From contig NC_064580.1 in the NCBI RefSeq assembly GCF_937001465.1, forward strand, positions 96,151,432-96,215,431: a DNA stretch of 64,000 bases, in the 5' to 3' direction. The notes under the pieces were generated by a model. The model made no database searches and had not been told where the DNA came from. It saw only the letters and a program-made list of their open reading frames with translations. Below, one piece after another: positions 22,790-34,265 of this stretch. The position numbers were made by a program, and so were the translations under genes. This DNA is from Orcinus orca. Lineage: Eukaryota; Chordata; Mammalia; Artiodactyla; Delphinidae. Numbering within the stretch: the first letter of the stretch is position 1; every line of letters starts with the position of its first letter.

Positions 22790-23100
22790 TTTTTTTTTTA
22801 AATTTTATTTACTTTTGGCTGTGTTGGGTCTTCATTGCTGCATGCGGGCTTTCTCTAGTTGTGGCAAGTGGCTACTCTTCGTTGCGGTGTGCGAGCTTCT
22901 CATTGCGGTGGTTTCTCTTGTTGTGGAGCATGGGCCCCAGAGTGCACAGGCTTCAGTAGTTGCAGCACACAGGCTCAGTAGTTGTGGCGCATGGGTTTAG
23001 TTGCTCCATGGCATGCAGGATCTTCCCAGACCAGGGCTTGAACCTGTGTCCCCTGCACTGGCAGGCAGATTCTTAACCACTGTGCCACCAGGGAAGTCCC
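22790..23100 (-). mobile_element. CHR-type SINE, long form
   Basis: T-rich tail at 22777-22810 and head gccaccagggaagtccc at the right end. The flanks ccacagtttct and ccacagattct are a likely imperfect target-site duplication. Confidence 0.92.
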
Positions 23101-23505
23101 TGGCCCACAGATTCTGATTCAGTATTTTCATCTCCCCAAATTCTCTCCTGAAGTCTCTCTGAAGGCTTTTGGAGCAGGGACTGCTTTTGTCCTTTTTTTC
23201 TCCCTCGTTGGGCTGTTCTGCTTTCAACATGTGCTTGAATGTACACAATTTCCCGGTAAAAGCAAGGCCGGAGATACAGATGACTTTTCCCATCTGGGGA
23301 AGCATGAAAAGGAGTTCTCAGCAGAGGAGCGGGGACTGATCGTTTTGGGCCTCTTCGTACTTTGTCAGCACACCTGATCCTTTTGGAAGCCAAGTTCAGA
23401 ATCTACTGTGCTAATTATTGGGCAAAAGTAATTCCAGGAGGGAAAAACAGTACAGGATAATAGATAAGGTTTGGGTAAGCTGTGTAGGAGCTGTTCAGTG
23501 GGTAA
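23101..23505. other. No recognisable feature
   Basis: Non-repetitive by eye; no exon supported. Confidence 0.5.
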
Positions 23506-23518
23506 TGAAAAAGTAGGG

Positions 23519-23628
23519 GGAATTCCCTGGCGATCTAGTAGTTAGGATTCTGCACTTCCACTGCTGGGAGCACAGATTCAATCTCAGGTCGGGGAACTAA
23601 GATCCTGCATGCCGCACGGTGCGGCCAA
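23519..23628 (+). mobile_element. CHR-type SINE, short older form
   Basis: 'ggaattccctggcgatctag' opens the tRNA-derived head, and 'gcacggtgcggccaaaaaa' ends it, giving the + orientation. A purine-rich tail with (AG)n follows to about 23690. Confidence 0.92.
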
Positions 23629-23690
23629 AAAAAATAGAAAAGAGAGAGAGAGAGAGAAAAAGGAAAAAAAAAGAAAAGAAAAAATAGAGA
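23629..23690. repeat. A- and AG-rich simple repeat
   Basis: SINE tail expanded into an (AG)n run and A-rich sequence. Confidence 0.85.
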
Positions 23691-24010
23691 TTTCATTCTC
23701 ATTATAAAAATAATCCAGTCACTATAAGGAAAACATCAAGCGTTACAGAACAATAGAGAAGAAAATAAGAATAAGTGATAATTCCTCCATTAATATGTTG
23801 GTATAATTTCCTCCCAGTCTTCTGTGTATATATGCCCATTATGAAAAACAAAATTGGGATTATTTTATACATGCTACTTTGTAATATAGTAAAAGTTAAT
23901 ATGCTGTGATTGTTTCCCAGTGTCATTAAATATTCTTCTAAACATGATTTCTAATGACTGCATAGTATTTCATCATTTGAATGGACATAATATGTATTTA
24001 AACCGTGCCC
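23691..24010 (-). mobile_element. Ancient L1 (L1ME-like) 3' region, antisense
   Basis: 'cagtgtcattaaatattc' and 'aatgactgcatagtatttca' are old L1 text in reverse. Confidence 0.7.
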
Positions 24011-24054
24011 TGTTATTCGACATTTGGTTTGTTGGATAGATGTGATTTGTGGAA

Positions 24055-24280
24055 TCTTGAGAGCAGTGGAAGTAGATGGCTTCAGGTTATAGTTCTGCTA
24101 TTTCTTAAGCCTTCGGAGCAAGGCTTAAATCTTAGCATCTATTTCCTCATTTGTCAAAGAAGGCTATGAATAGTAACTACTTCCTTGGTGGTGACAATTA
24201 GATGAGAGATGATCCATGTTAATCTCTTAGCGTGAAACCTAACATAGACTCAGTAATCAATAGGTGTTAATAATATATAG
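24055..24280 (+). repeat. MIR SINE
   Basis: 'atctatttcctcatttgtca' and the AT-rich MIR 3' end are visible; the sequence is diverged. Confidence 0.7.
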
Positions 24281-24640
24281 AATTATCCTTGTCCTTAGGC
24301 TTCACCATCTGTGTACTAACCTAACTGTTAGAATTAGGATCCCAGGGAAGGAAAATTGCTTTCATGCAGATAAGTAGAATTTCAGAATGAAAACTGCCTT
24401 CGGAGAAGTAACCCTTTTCATTAGTTGGGCACTTTCCAGATTGGGCCTTGGGCCAACGTCATGAAATTCACAGGAAGAAAGGTTTTGGAGCCCCTGCAGT
24501 TGTGTAGCCCCATTTGGTCCAGAACAAGGAAGCGGGAAACCACCAGTTGCAACCAGGAAGTTTATCTTCGTGCCCACAGGCAAAGCCAGCCAAGCCTTCC
24601 TGTTGTACTTGTTTGGTTTTCTTTACTTGTTTTTTTTATT
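24281..24640. other. No recognisable feature
   Basis: No repeat or exon recognised. Confidence 0.5.
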
Positions 24641-24770
24641 TTCCAACTTTTATTCTGAAATTTTTCAAACCTTTGGAAAGGTGAACAGGGCGGTACACCA
24701 AGCACGGTTATGACCTCCACCTAGATTCAGCGGCTTTTGGCATGCTTTCTGATAAGTGAGTTCAAAGATG
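24641..24770 (-). mobile_element. Ancient L1-like fragment
   Basis: 'tattctgaaatttttcaaac' and 'cacctagattcagcggc' fit the old L1M text also seen at 57947-58720. Confidence 0.45.
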
Positions 24771-24949
24771 TAAGATCCTAACTGCATTCCCTGCTACATG
24801 ACAGGCTTGTGCTGTGGGGCCTCACACAGCGGGCAAAACGTATATACTCTGAGACCAAGGGTTTACGGAAACAGAAGTAGAGTGGAAGGACCCTAGGCTC
24901 TGGGATGATAGAAATATATCTATTGTTTTTATAATACAAATTACAGAAA

Positions 24950-25690
24950 GCAAATCTTAACGTAGTTCCTGGCTGAAGGGAAAAAAGTCGATCCAGACGT
25001 CAATCAACATGACAATGTATAAATAACTTCTAATATATTCATATAATTGAATAATATACAGCAGTGAAAAACAGACTAAGTGTGTTAACATGGACAATTA
25101 GAAGAAGCCATGTTGAATGAAACGTAATTTGCAGAAGGGGATGGATATGCATGTGTACGCACACACACAGAGTATATCATTTATCATTTATTTAATGGGA
25201 TAGACATTAAACAACAATGTATATAGTTTGTGGATATATACAAATGTAATAATGTATAAAAACATAGGAAGGGGGTTCCCTGGTGGCACAGTGGTTGAGA
25301 GTCCGCCTGCCGATGCAGGGGACACAGGTTCGTGCCCCGGTCCGGGAAGATCCCACATGCCGCGGAGCGGCTAGGCCCATGAGCCATGGCCACTGAGCCT
25401 GCGCGACCGGAGCCTGTGCTCTGCAACGGGAGAGGCCACAACAGTGAGAGGCCCGTGTACCGCAAAGAAAAAAAAAAAAACATAGGAAGGACTCCAACTC
25501 CTTCAGAATAAAGGCTCCATCTGGTTAGGGAGTCGAGGAGATGAATGGTATTCAGGAAGGTTACATGGAACTTCAACTAAATCAGTAATGTTCAAATTTA
25601 TTAAAGTGGGATGCTGGACGCAGAGGTTCCTTTTATATTATTTTTATACTTTTCTGTATGTTGGAAAATTTTAGTGTTAAAACTAGAGGG
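24950..25690 (+). mobile_element. Old L1 3' region, sense, split by a SINE
   Basis: 'atattcatataattgaataa' and 'cagcagtgaaaaacagac' resemble the L1 ORF2 end. After the SINE, 'tttctgtatgttggaaaat' resembles an L1 3' UTR. A SINE at 25273-25477 interrupts it. Confidence 0.55.
25273..25477 (+). mobile_element. CHR-type SINE, younger form
   Basis: The head 'ccctggtggcacagtggttg' opens the element, the body contains 'agatcccacatgccgcgg', and it ends in an A tail. The flanks aaacataggaagg at 25260-25272 and 25478-25490 are a perfect 13-bp target-site duplication. Confidence 0.96.
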
Positions 25691-25789
25691 AAAAAGCACT
25701 ATTTAAAAGGCTTAGAATCTAGGATCACTTATTTTGTAGGTGCAAAAGCTGAGGCTGGGAGAGTTGAGTGTTTTGCTTCTCATATATTT

Positions 25790-26605
25790 TTGAATTTTAT
25801 TTAATTATCATACAGTAGAGTTGACTTTTTGGCATACAGTTCTATGAGATCTTTTTTTATTATGATAAAATACACAACATAAAATGTAACATCTTAACCT
25901 TTTTTAAAGTGTACGGGGTCAGTGGCATTAAGTACATTTATGTTGCTGTGCAACCGTCACCACCATCCATCTCCAGAACTCTTTTCATTTTGCAAAAACT
26001 GAAACTCTGTACCCATTAAGCAATAAATCCCATTACCTCCTATCTCCAGTCCCTGGCAACCAGCATTTCTGTCTTTACGATTTTGACTACTCTAGATAGG
26101 TACCTCATACAAGTGGAATCATACAGTATTTGTTCTTTTGTGACTGGCTTACTTCACTTAGCAAAATGTCCTCAAGGTTCATCCATGTTGTAGCATGTGT
26201 CACAATGTCTAAGGCAGAGTGACATTTCATTGTATGTATATAGCATATTTTGTTTCTCCATTCACCTGTTGATGGACACTTGGGTTGCTTCCATGTTTTA
26301 GCTATTGTAAATAATGCTGCTATGAACATCAGTGTACAAATATCCCAGAGAACCCCTGCTTTCAATTCTTTTGGGTATATGCCCAGAATTGGAATTGCTG
26401 GATCATATAGTAATTCTATTTTTAATTTTTTGAAGAACTGCCATACTGTTTTACACAGCAGCTGTACCATTTTACGTTCCCACCAACAGTGTATAAGAGT
26501 TCCAATTTGTCCATATCTTTGCCAACATTTGTTGTTTTCTGTTTTTGATAGTAGTCGTTCTAATGGTGTGAGATAGTATCTTATTATGATTTTGATTTGC
26601 ATTTT
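25790..26605 (-). mobile_element. L1M-type 3' UTR and ORF2 C-terminal end, antisense
   Basis: The minus strand at 26602-26105 has a 165-codon open stretch with typical L1 ORF2 tail phrases (YDPAIPILGIYPKE, TGEWRNKICYIHTMKCHSA, SEVSQSQKNKYC). 3'-UTR text follows down to 25790. It is a relic of ORF2, with no start or catalytic domains. Confidence 0.9.
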
Positions 26606-27371
26606 ATTTTCTACTTTCCCTTGTGATTTCTTTTTTGATCCATTGATTGTTTAAGAATGTATTTAATTTTCACAAATTTGTGAATTTTCCCATTTTTCAG
26701 TTGACCCTTGAACAGCATGGGTTTGTACTGCATGGGTCCACTTATACACAGATTTTTTTCAATAAATACTACAATACTGTACAATCTGTGGTTGGTTAAA
26801 TCTGTGAACGTGGACCTTCGGATATGGAGGGCCAACTATAGAGTTATATGCAGATATCTGCTGCTTGGGGTATTGGTGCTCCTAAACCACCCCCTGCCCG
26901 TGTTGTTCAAGGGTCAACTGTACTTCTGTTAATGATTTCTAACTTCATCCTGTTATGGTTAGAGAAGATATTTTGTGTAATATCTATCTTTTAACATCTG
27001 TTGAAGCTTAGTTTGCCACCTAACATATGGTCTATCTGGGAAATGTCCCAAATGCACTTGAGAGAATGTGAATTTTGTTGTTGTTGCGTAAAGTGTTCTC
27101 TATATGTTTGTTAGATCTAGTTGGTTTCTTGTGCTGTTCAAGCCCTCTAATTTCTTGCTTTTCTTCTGTCTGACTGTTCTATCTGTTACTGAGAGTAGAG
27201 TATTGAAGTCTCCAACAATTATTGTAGAACTGTCTATTTCTACCATCAACTTGGTCATTTTTTCTTCAGATATTTTGATGGTCTGTTATCAGGTACCAAC
27301 ATGTTTATAATTGTCATATCTTCTTGCTGTATTGAACCTTTTACTAGTAAATAATTTTCTTCCTTGTCTTA
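26606..27371 (-). mobile_element. L1/HAL1-like endonuclease region, antisense
   Basis: 'gtttgccacctaacatatgg' and 'ggtctatctgggaaatgtcc' are the reverse of the ORF2 endonuclease region. It is split by a Tigger-like element and, at its other end, by a SINE. Confidence 0.65.
26698..26920. mobile_element. Tigger-like non-autonomous DNA transposon
   Basis: Terminal inverted repeats cagttgacccttgaacagc (left) and its near complement ending gttcaagggtcaactg (right). At 223 bp it is far too short to encode a transposase. It was inserted into the older LINE. Confidence 0.85.
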
Positions 27372-27382
27372 TAAACTCTTTT

Positions 27383-27798
27383 TATTTGGGCAGACATTTA
27401 TTTATTTATTTATTTATAAATTTTTATTTATTTTTTGGCTGTGTTGGGTCTTCGTTGCAGTACGCAGGCTTTCTCTAGTTGTGGCAAGTGGTGGCAACTC
27501 TTTGTTGCGGTGCGCGGGCTTCTCATTGCGGTGGCTTCTCTTGTTGCAGAGCATGGGCTCTAGGTGCGTGGGCTTCAATAGTTGCAGCACGCAGGCTCAG
27601 TAGTTGTGGTGTGCGGGCCCTAGAGCGTGCGGGCTTCAGTAGTTGTGGTGCGTGGGCTCTAGAGTGCAGACTTAGTAGTTGTGGCACACGGGCTTAGTTG
27701 CTCTGTGGCATGTGAGGTCTTCCCAGACCAGAGATCAAACCTGTGTCCCTTGCACTGGCAGGTGGATTGTTAACCACTGCGCCACCAGGGAAGTCCTG
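27383..27798 (-). mobile_element. CHR-type SINE, long form, expanded
   Basis: At about 416 bp it is longer than its relatives because the 'cagtagttgtgg...gcgggc' module is repeated at 27597-27690. Perfect 11-bp duplication taaactctttt at 27372-27382 and 27799-27809. Confidence 0.92.
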
Positions 27799-27809
27799 TA
27801 AACTCTTTT

Positions 27810-29105
27810 GATTGATGGTTTATTTTGTCTGATATTATTATAGCCACCTCTGCTCTCTTGGTTACCATTTGCATGGAATATCTTTTTCTATCCTTTCACT
27901 TTCAACCTACTTCTGTCTTTGGATCTAAAGTGCGTCTCTTGTAGACAGCATACAGTTGAATCATATTTTCTTTTTAATCCTTTCTGCCAATCTCTGTCTT
28001 TTGACTGGAGAGTTTAATCCATTTACATTTAAAGTTAGTACTAATAAGCAGGGGCTTCTGTCATTTTGCTATTTGTTTTCTATATGCTTTATAACCTTCT
28101 GTCACTCATTCCCTGCATTAGTGTCCTCTTTTGTGTTTAGCTGATTTTTTTTGGTAGTGTAACAATTTAATACTCTAATCATTTCTTTTTGCATATATTC
28201 TCCAACAGTTTTCTTGGTGGTTATCATGGGGATTACATTTAGCATCCTAAAGTTATAACATTTTATATTGAATTTATTAGCTTAATTTCAATAATATACA
28301 AAACTCTGCTCCTTTACGGTTTCATCCCTACCCCTTTCAGTTAGTGATGTCACAAAATTATATCTTTATACATGTATGCCTCCAAACTTAATCTATTTAA
28401 ATGCATTAGTCTCTTAAATTATGTAGAAAACAAAATGTGGAATTACAAACCAAAGTTACAGTAACACTAACTTTTAGACTAATAATTGTGTTTTTAAAAA
28501 TGTATTAATCTCTTAAATCATGTAGACAAAATTAGAGTTACAAACTGCTGTTACACTAGTACTAGCTTTTATAATTGCCCATGTATTTTCCTTTACTGAG
28601 ATCTTTATTTCTTCATACAGCTTTGGGTTACTGTCTGGTGTTCTTTCATTTCAACCTGCAGGACTTCCTTTAGCATTTCTTGCAGGGCAGGTCAAGTCAT
28701 AACAAACTCCCTCAGTTTTTGCTTTTCTGGAAATGTCTTTAATTTCTCTCTCAGTTTTGAAGGATAGCTCTGTTGGATATAGGATTCTTGGTTGACAAGC
28801 ACCCCCCTCCAACACACACCTGTTTAGCACTTTGTTTTGTTTTGTTTTGTTTTGTTTTTTTCGGTACATGGGCCTCACTGTTGTGGCCTCTCCCGCTGCG
28901 GAGCACAGGCTCCAGACGCGCAGGCTCAGCAGCCGTGGCTCTGCAGCATGTGGGATCTTCCCAGACCGGGGCACGAACCCGTGTCCCCTGCATCGGCAGG
29001 CGGACTCCCAACCACTGCGCCACCAGGGAAGCCCCTGTTTAGCACTTTGAATATATATCTGCCCATTGCCCCACTGCCTTCTGGCCTCCAAATCTGATGA
29101 AAAAT
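27810..29105 (-). mobile_element. HAL1-like LINE, antisense, ORF2 start and ORF1 region
   Basis: 'gtctcttgtagacagcatac' marks the ORF2 start region. 'gaaggatagctctgttggat' and 'ggattcttggttgacaa' mark an ORF1-like region as in HAL1. A SINE at 28835-29033 interrupts it. Confidence 0.65.
28835..29033 (-). mobile_element. CHR-type SINE, younger form
   Basis: A (TTTTG)n tail at the left, head at the right. Perfect 16-bp duplication cctgtttagcactttg at 28819-28834 and 29034-29049. Confidence 0.96.
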
Positions 29106-29109
29106 CAAA

Positions 29110-30440
29110 TCAAATCAAAATCTATCCGTGTGGGTCTATTTCTGGGCTATTCTGTTTCATCGCTTGATATGTCTTTTCTTGGCCAGATTGCATTGTTTTG
29201 ATTGCTATAATTTTATATAATAAGGCTTACAGTCAGGTAGTGTGATTCTTTCGTCTACCTTCTACGTTTTCAAAATTATTTTAGCTATTCTTTCTTTGCC
29301 CTTTCATATACATTGTAGAGTCAGTTTGCCTGTATCTACAAAATATCCTGCTGAGATTTTGATCAGAATTGCATTGAATCTATAGATAATTTTGGCGAGA
29401 ATTGACATCTTTCTTATGATGAGCCCTTTAATCCTTGAACATGGTATGTCTTTTTATTTGTTAGATCTCTGATTTCTTTAATCACCCTTTTGCAGTTCTC
29501 AGTGTACAGATTCTGTACATATATTGTTAGATTTATACCTAAGTGTTACAGTTTTGGGGAAGATAATGTAAATAGTATATATTTTAAAAAATTTGGTTTC
29601 CAGTTTTACCCCACTATTGTGTAGAAATGTTATTGATGTTTGTGTGTTGACCTTGCAATCCTGCAGCCTTGCTAAAATCATATATTAGTTTTAGGAACTT
29701 TCCTGTTGATTCCTTGGGATTTTCTATAAATATAATAATTCTTTGCAAACAGAGATAGTATTATTTCTTCCTTTCCAATCTCTATTATTTTTGTTACCTT
29801 ATTTCACTGGCTAAGACTACTGGCATGGTGTTGAATTGGAGTGCTGAGAGTGGGCACCCTCATCTTGATCCTGATGTTAATGGGGAGAGCATTCAGTATC
29901 ATTAAGTATGATTTTGGGCATAGTAATTTTTAGATGTCCTTTATCAGGTTGAGGAAGTTCCCTCCTATTGCTAGTTTGTTGGTATTTTTGTTATCATAAA
30001 TAGATGTTGAATTTTGACAAATGCCTTTTCTGTATCAGTTGATATGATCATATACTTTTTTATTCTTTACACAGTTAATTTGGTAGAATTCATTAATTGA
30101 ATTTCAGATACTAAGCCAACCTTTCATTACCGGGACAAACCCCACTTAGTCGTAGAGTAGTGTTCCTTTTATACTGCTGCATTAGATTTGCTAACATTTT
30201 ACTGAGGATTTTAGGGTCTGTGTTCATGACGGATATTAGTTTAGTTTTAGTTTTCCACCTCCTCCTCTTCTTCCTCCTCCTCCCACCTCCCCTCCCCCTG
30301 CCCCCCAGGTTTTGTATCTGGGTAATAATAGCCTCATAAAATGAGTTGAGAAGTGCTTGCTTCTGTTGTATTTTCTGGACCAGGTTGTATAAATACTTGG
30401 TAGAATTGATCACTGAAGCCATCTGAGTCTTATTCTGAAG
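29110..30440 (-). mobile_element. L1M-type ORF2 (reverse transcriptase part), antisense
   Basis: 'agaattgcattgaatctata', 'gagagtgggcaccctcatct' and 'atgagttgagaagtgcttgc' are L1 ORF2 text in reverse, heavily mutated. It resumes at about 30986. A CCT-rich run lies at 30256-30307. Confidence 0.8.
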
Positions 30441-30498
30441 ATTTTTTTTTTACAGATTCTTTTTTTTTTTTACAGATTTTTTTTTTTACAGATTCTTT
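30441..30498. repeat. Tandem poly-T / acagattc repeat
   Basis: The word ttacagattc after a T run is repeated about three to four times with a period near 20. It looks like an expanded poly-A tail of the L1 3' end that follows. Confidence 0.9.
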
Positions 30499-30985
30499 TT
30501 TTATTGAGATATACTTGACATATAACATTATATTACTTTCAGGTATATAACATAATGATTTGATATTTGTATATATTGTGAAATGATCACCACAATAAGT
30601 CTGGTTAATATCCATCACCACAGATAGTTGCATCTTTTTTTCTTATGATGAGAATTTTTAAGATATGCCCTCTTAGCAACTTTCAAATAATATGGCACAA
30701 TACCTATCATCACCATGCTGTACATTACATCCCCATGACTTATTTCTTTTATAACTGGAAGTTTGTACCTTTTGACCACCTGCACCCATTTCACCCACCC
30801 CCAACCCCCTGCCCTCTGGCAACCACCAGTCTGTTCTTCGAATCTATGAGTTTGTTATTTTGTTTATTTGTTTGTTTTAGATTCTACATATAATTGAGAT
30901 CATGCAGTAATTTGTCTTTCTCTTTCTGACTTACCTCACTCAGCATGATCCCCTCAAGGTCCATCCATGTTGTCACAAATGGCAA
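30499..30985 (-). mobile_element. Second L1M 3' UTR, antisense, nested
   Basis: 'attgagatatacttgacat', 'gaaatgatcaccacaataag' and 'accacctgcacccatttcac' are L1M 3'-UTR text. It interrupts the ORF2 region on either side. Confidence 0.85.
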
Positions 30986-31675
30986 GGTTTGGACTGTGCA
31001 GGTTATCTATTTCATCTTTGGTGAGTTTTAGAGGAAATTCTCCATTTTGTTCTAAGTTCTTGAATTATGTGCATAGAAATATTCATAGTATATCCTTATT
31101 ATCCTTTTAATTCCTGAGGGACTGTAGTGATATCCCTTCTTTCCTTCCTGATTTTGATAACTTTTGCATTCTCTCTTTTATCCATGTCATTCTGCCTAGT
31201 GGTTTCTCAATTATATTGCCTTTTTCAAAGGCAAGCTTTTGATTTCATTGATTTTTCTCTATTGTTTTTGTTTTTACTTTCATTGATTTCTGCTCTTTAT
31301 TATTTCATTCTTTCTGCTTGCTTTGGGTTTATTTTGCTCTTCTTGTTCTTGGATTCTTAATGTGGAATCTTGGGTTACTGCTTTGAGACCATACTTTTTT
31401 CCTAATATAAGAATTTCATGTTATAAGCATCTCACCCATTTGGGCATATCGTATTTTAATTTTTGTCCAGTTCAAACTATTTTATAATTTCCTTTGAGAA
31501 TTTCGTTCTATGAATTTTCCTTTCCAGGCACTCAGAGAACTTCATCTGTTCCATGTCTTTTGATTCTTGGTTATAATCAAGTGCTAAATTCAAATATGTC
31601 ATTTGATGAGGGTTTTTTAATAACTTCATTTGTCATTGTGAATAATAATGTGATATTCATTTACCTTGCTTTATT
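30986..31675 (-). mobile_element. L1M-type ORF2, continuation
   Basis: 'ggtttctcaattatattgcc' and 'cttttgatttcattgatttt' continue the reverse ORF2 linker region broken at 30440. Confidence 0.7.
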
Positions 31676-31833
31676 AAGGATTATAATAGTTATCATGTAT
31701 TGAGTGCTTACTATGTCCTAGGCACTATGTTGATCACTTTACATGGTCTTACCTCATTAAATTCTCTCAACAACTCTTTTAGTTGATACTGTTATTAGCC
31801 CCATTTTATTACTGAGGAGACAGAATCACATAT
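31676..31833 (-). repeat. MIR SINE, first part
   Basis: 'tattgagtgcttactatgtc' is MIR in reverse. It is split by the SINE that follows and resumes at 31988. Confidence 0.88.
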
Positions 31834-31987
31834 ATTTTTCTTTATTTTTGAAAATTTTATTATTTATTTATTTATTTGGCCATGCCGTGGGGCATGCAGG
31901 ATCTTAGTTCCCTGACCAGGGATCAAACCCATGCCCCCTGCAGTGGAAGCGCAGAGTCTTAACCACTGGACCACCAGGGAAGTTTCT
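31834..31987 (-). mobile_element. CHR-type SINE, short older form
   Basis: 'atcttagttccctgaccagg' and 'ggaccaccagggaag' identify it. Perfect 11-bp duplication gaatcacatat at 31823-31833 and 31988-31998, inside a MIR. Confidence 0.93.
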
Positions 31988-32105
31988 GAATCACATATTT
32001 TAAGTGATTTGTCCAGAGTCAACTCAGCCAGTAAATGGTAGAGCTGGGATTTGAATGTAGGTTTGATTCCAAACCAAGTTCTTAACCATTATAATACATT
32101 TCCTC
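31988..32105 (-). repeat. MIR SINE, second part
   Basis: 'gtaaatggtagagctgggat' followed by 'gttcttaaccattataat' is the 5' half of the MIR in reverse. Confidence 0.85.
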
Positions 32106-32129
32106 TAGTTATTTTATTTCTTGGCTTCT

Positions 32130-32260
32130 CAATACGATTGTCAGCTTCTTGAAGGCAAATACTAGGTCTTAATTATATTGATCTCCTTTTCTCTATAGCA
32201 CCAGGAACGATATTAGACACACACTAAGGGACTAATGTGTGTGGACTAAATTTAATGAAA
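32130..32260 (+). repeat. L2 LINE 3' end
   Basis: 'gtcagcttcttgaaggcaaa' and the 'tagcaccaggaacgat' text fit the L2 3' end, diverged. Confidence 0.55.
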
Positions 32261-32619
32261 TTAACTGACCTGAAAGAGAATCAAACCCATAACACTCGCC
32301 ATATTGCCCCAGGTTGTTACCAACTAAGGTAACTTAGTACAGTATCCTACACAGAAACAAAAAAAGCTGACAGAATATTTGTGACAGTGGTAATGGCCAA
32401 GTGTTCTAGCCAGCAAGAAGAAGATGTATAAGTGTGACGAACTGACCTGGAGTCCATCTCCAAGCTCTACTCTTTGGTTCTGGCCTTCAGTCTGTCCTTT
32501 TGCTCTCTCTCGATCTCCTTCTCACACTTCGAATTTTTAAAACAGTTCGACTTTCCTCCATGGTTCATGATCCCTCTCGCCTTTTAATATGAGGTTTTTA
32601 GGTGAGCTCTTCACCATTT
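32261..32619. other. No recognisable feature
   Basis: No repeat or exon recognised. Confidence 0.5.
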
Positions 32620-32755
32620 ATTTAAGAAACATGTATCTGAGTCTTACTGTATGCCATGTACTTTTTTAAGCACTTTATACATATCAACTCCTTATAATAA
32701 TTCTGTGAGTTGGTACTGTTATTATTCCCATTGTACAGATGAAGGAACTCTCACT
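32620..32755 (-). repeat. MIR SINE
   Basis: 'tactgtatgccatgtac' and 'ttgtacagatgaaggaactc' are MIR in reverse. Confidence 0.8.
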
Positions 32756-33028
32756 GGATTTTCTAGTGGTTCATTTTCTATTTCCAATACCCAATAGAAA
32801 TCTGAGTGGCAGGCTGGAGGTGGTATAAAGCAAAAGCAAAAGCCTTTGCCTCTGATGTGGTCAGTCATTTACCTGTTGGGCTGTGCCCTGGGTCTGTAGA
32901 GGCCAGTGAAGCTGTGTAATTGGGGCAGTTTTGCCCCAGAACACACTAGGGGTTCCATCGCTCTTAGGCATGACCTTCCCTGTCCCATGGGCATCCCAGA
33001 ACCTTTTTTCCTACCTGGTCTGTTGTCT

Positions 33029-33064
33029 GACACACACACACACACACACACACGCACGCACGCA
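33029..33064. repeat. (CA)n microsatellite
   Basis: About 12 CA units followed by CACG variants. Confidence 0.95.
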
Positions 33065-33114
33065 ACATGTGTAATGTTCATATCATGGATTTGAAGTGCA
33101 GGGTACAGCAGCAA

Positions 33115-33340
33115 AAACACGGTCTTGAAACTTGGTGAGTGTGACTTCTCCCTCTGCCACTTATTTATTATCTGTTTGATCTTGGGCAAGTCACTTAATC
33201 ACTTAGTGCTTTGGTTTTCTTAGCTGTGAAATTGATACTGATTATAATAAAAACTGTGAGGATTAAATGAGATGATGCATTTGAATACTTAGTCCAGTGA
33301 TTGGCACATGAAAGTGCTCAATATGTGTTAGATACTTTTT
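33115..33340 (+). repeat. MIR SINE
   Basis: 'gatcttgggcaagtcactta' and 'gtgaggattaaatgagatga' are the MIR core, nearly full length. Confidence 0.88.
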
Positions 33341-34035
33341 ATAATTAGTGATATGCAAGACCCTTTTATATATTAAGTATAATTCACCCTTTGGCCTGTA
33401 TGTAGCTTGTGGAACTGAATTTTGAGGACCCAGAACAAGGCTTATCTTTATCTAGGAATTTATTGGTTATTTTGAATCTTGATGTTGGCTTTTATCTTCT
33501 TTATCTCTGGCCTTCCATGGGCCTTTGGGATCAGCTCCATTATCCTCAAGATTTAACTTTTGTTGCCCAAATATCTCCTCGGCCTTGTGTAAATGCCAGC
33601 ATTCTTTTAAGGTCAGTGGCAAAGCCTGTCACTAGAGTTCAGCTTTACCTCGACTATCAGTGAGATGTTTCCTCTCCCAGGGCGAGTGTTTCTGCTGTGG
33701 CTGTCACTTAGGAGGGTCCGGGGGCAGAGTTAGGCCAAACGTTACTTCACCCCAGCCCTGGAACGGCTGTTAATGAGCCCTGCTCCAGGCATTGAGGCTC
33801 GAGCCAGAGTTTTTAACAGTCAGTTTCTGAGAGCGTGGGGTGCCCCCTAGAAGGATGCTGTTGTGAAAGCATGGTAGTCTGGCCAACCCAGGGAGGGACA
33901 TTGCATTGGTGTACCTCCAAGGAGGTGGTAAGAGAGACCCCGTAACCAAAAGGAAAGAAAATGGAGCACCTGTGACTCTCTACCTGAGGTCATATTTGCA
34001 ATGGAGGAAGGGAGTCAGGCTCTGATACAAGACAG
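33341..34035. other. No recognisable feature
   Basis: Non-repetitive by eye; an 84-codon frame at 33409-33663 has no recognised domain. Confidence 0.5.
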
Positions 34036-34265
34036 TGAGAGGGGTCTGGAGTCGGATAAACCTGGGTTTGCATTGTGGCTCTACTGTCCCCTGTGTGACA
34101 CTGACAAAGTCACTTCACTTTTCTGAGCCTGGTTTCCTCATCCACAAAATGCAAACACTAATTGTACCCATCTCATAAGATTGCTGTAAAAATTCGGCGA
34201 GAGAATTTACCTAAAGCAGTTAATTTGATACTTGCCTGGAATATGTTAAGTGCACATCGTCACCC
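34036..34265 (+). repeat. MIR SINE
   Basis: 'aacctgggtttgcattgtgg' and 'tgacaaagtcacttcact' are MIR text, nearly full length. Confidence 0.88.

Noticed and set aside
26105..26602. 165-codon minus-strand open frame
   Set aside because: It is the C-terminal tail of a dead L1 ORF2, without a start, endonuclease or reverse transcriptase.
3470..28835. tRNA genes or a CRISPR-like array suggested by recurrent tRNA-like repeats
   Set aside because: The repeats are dispersed SINEs with A-rich tails and target-site duplications. Spacing is irregular and tRNA folds are incomplete.
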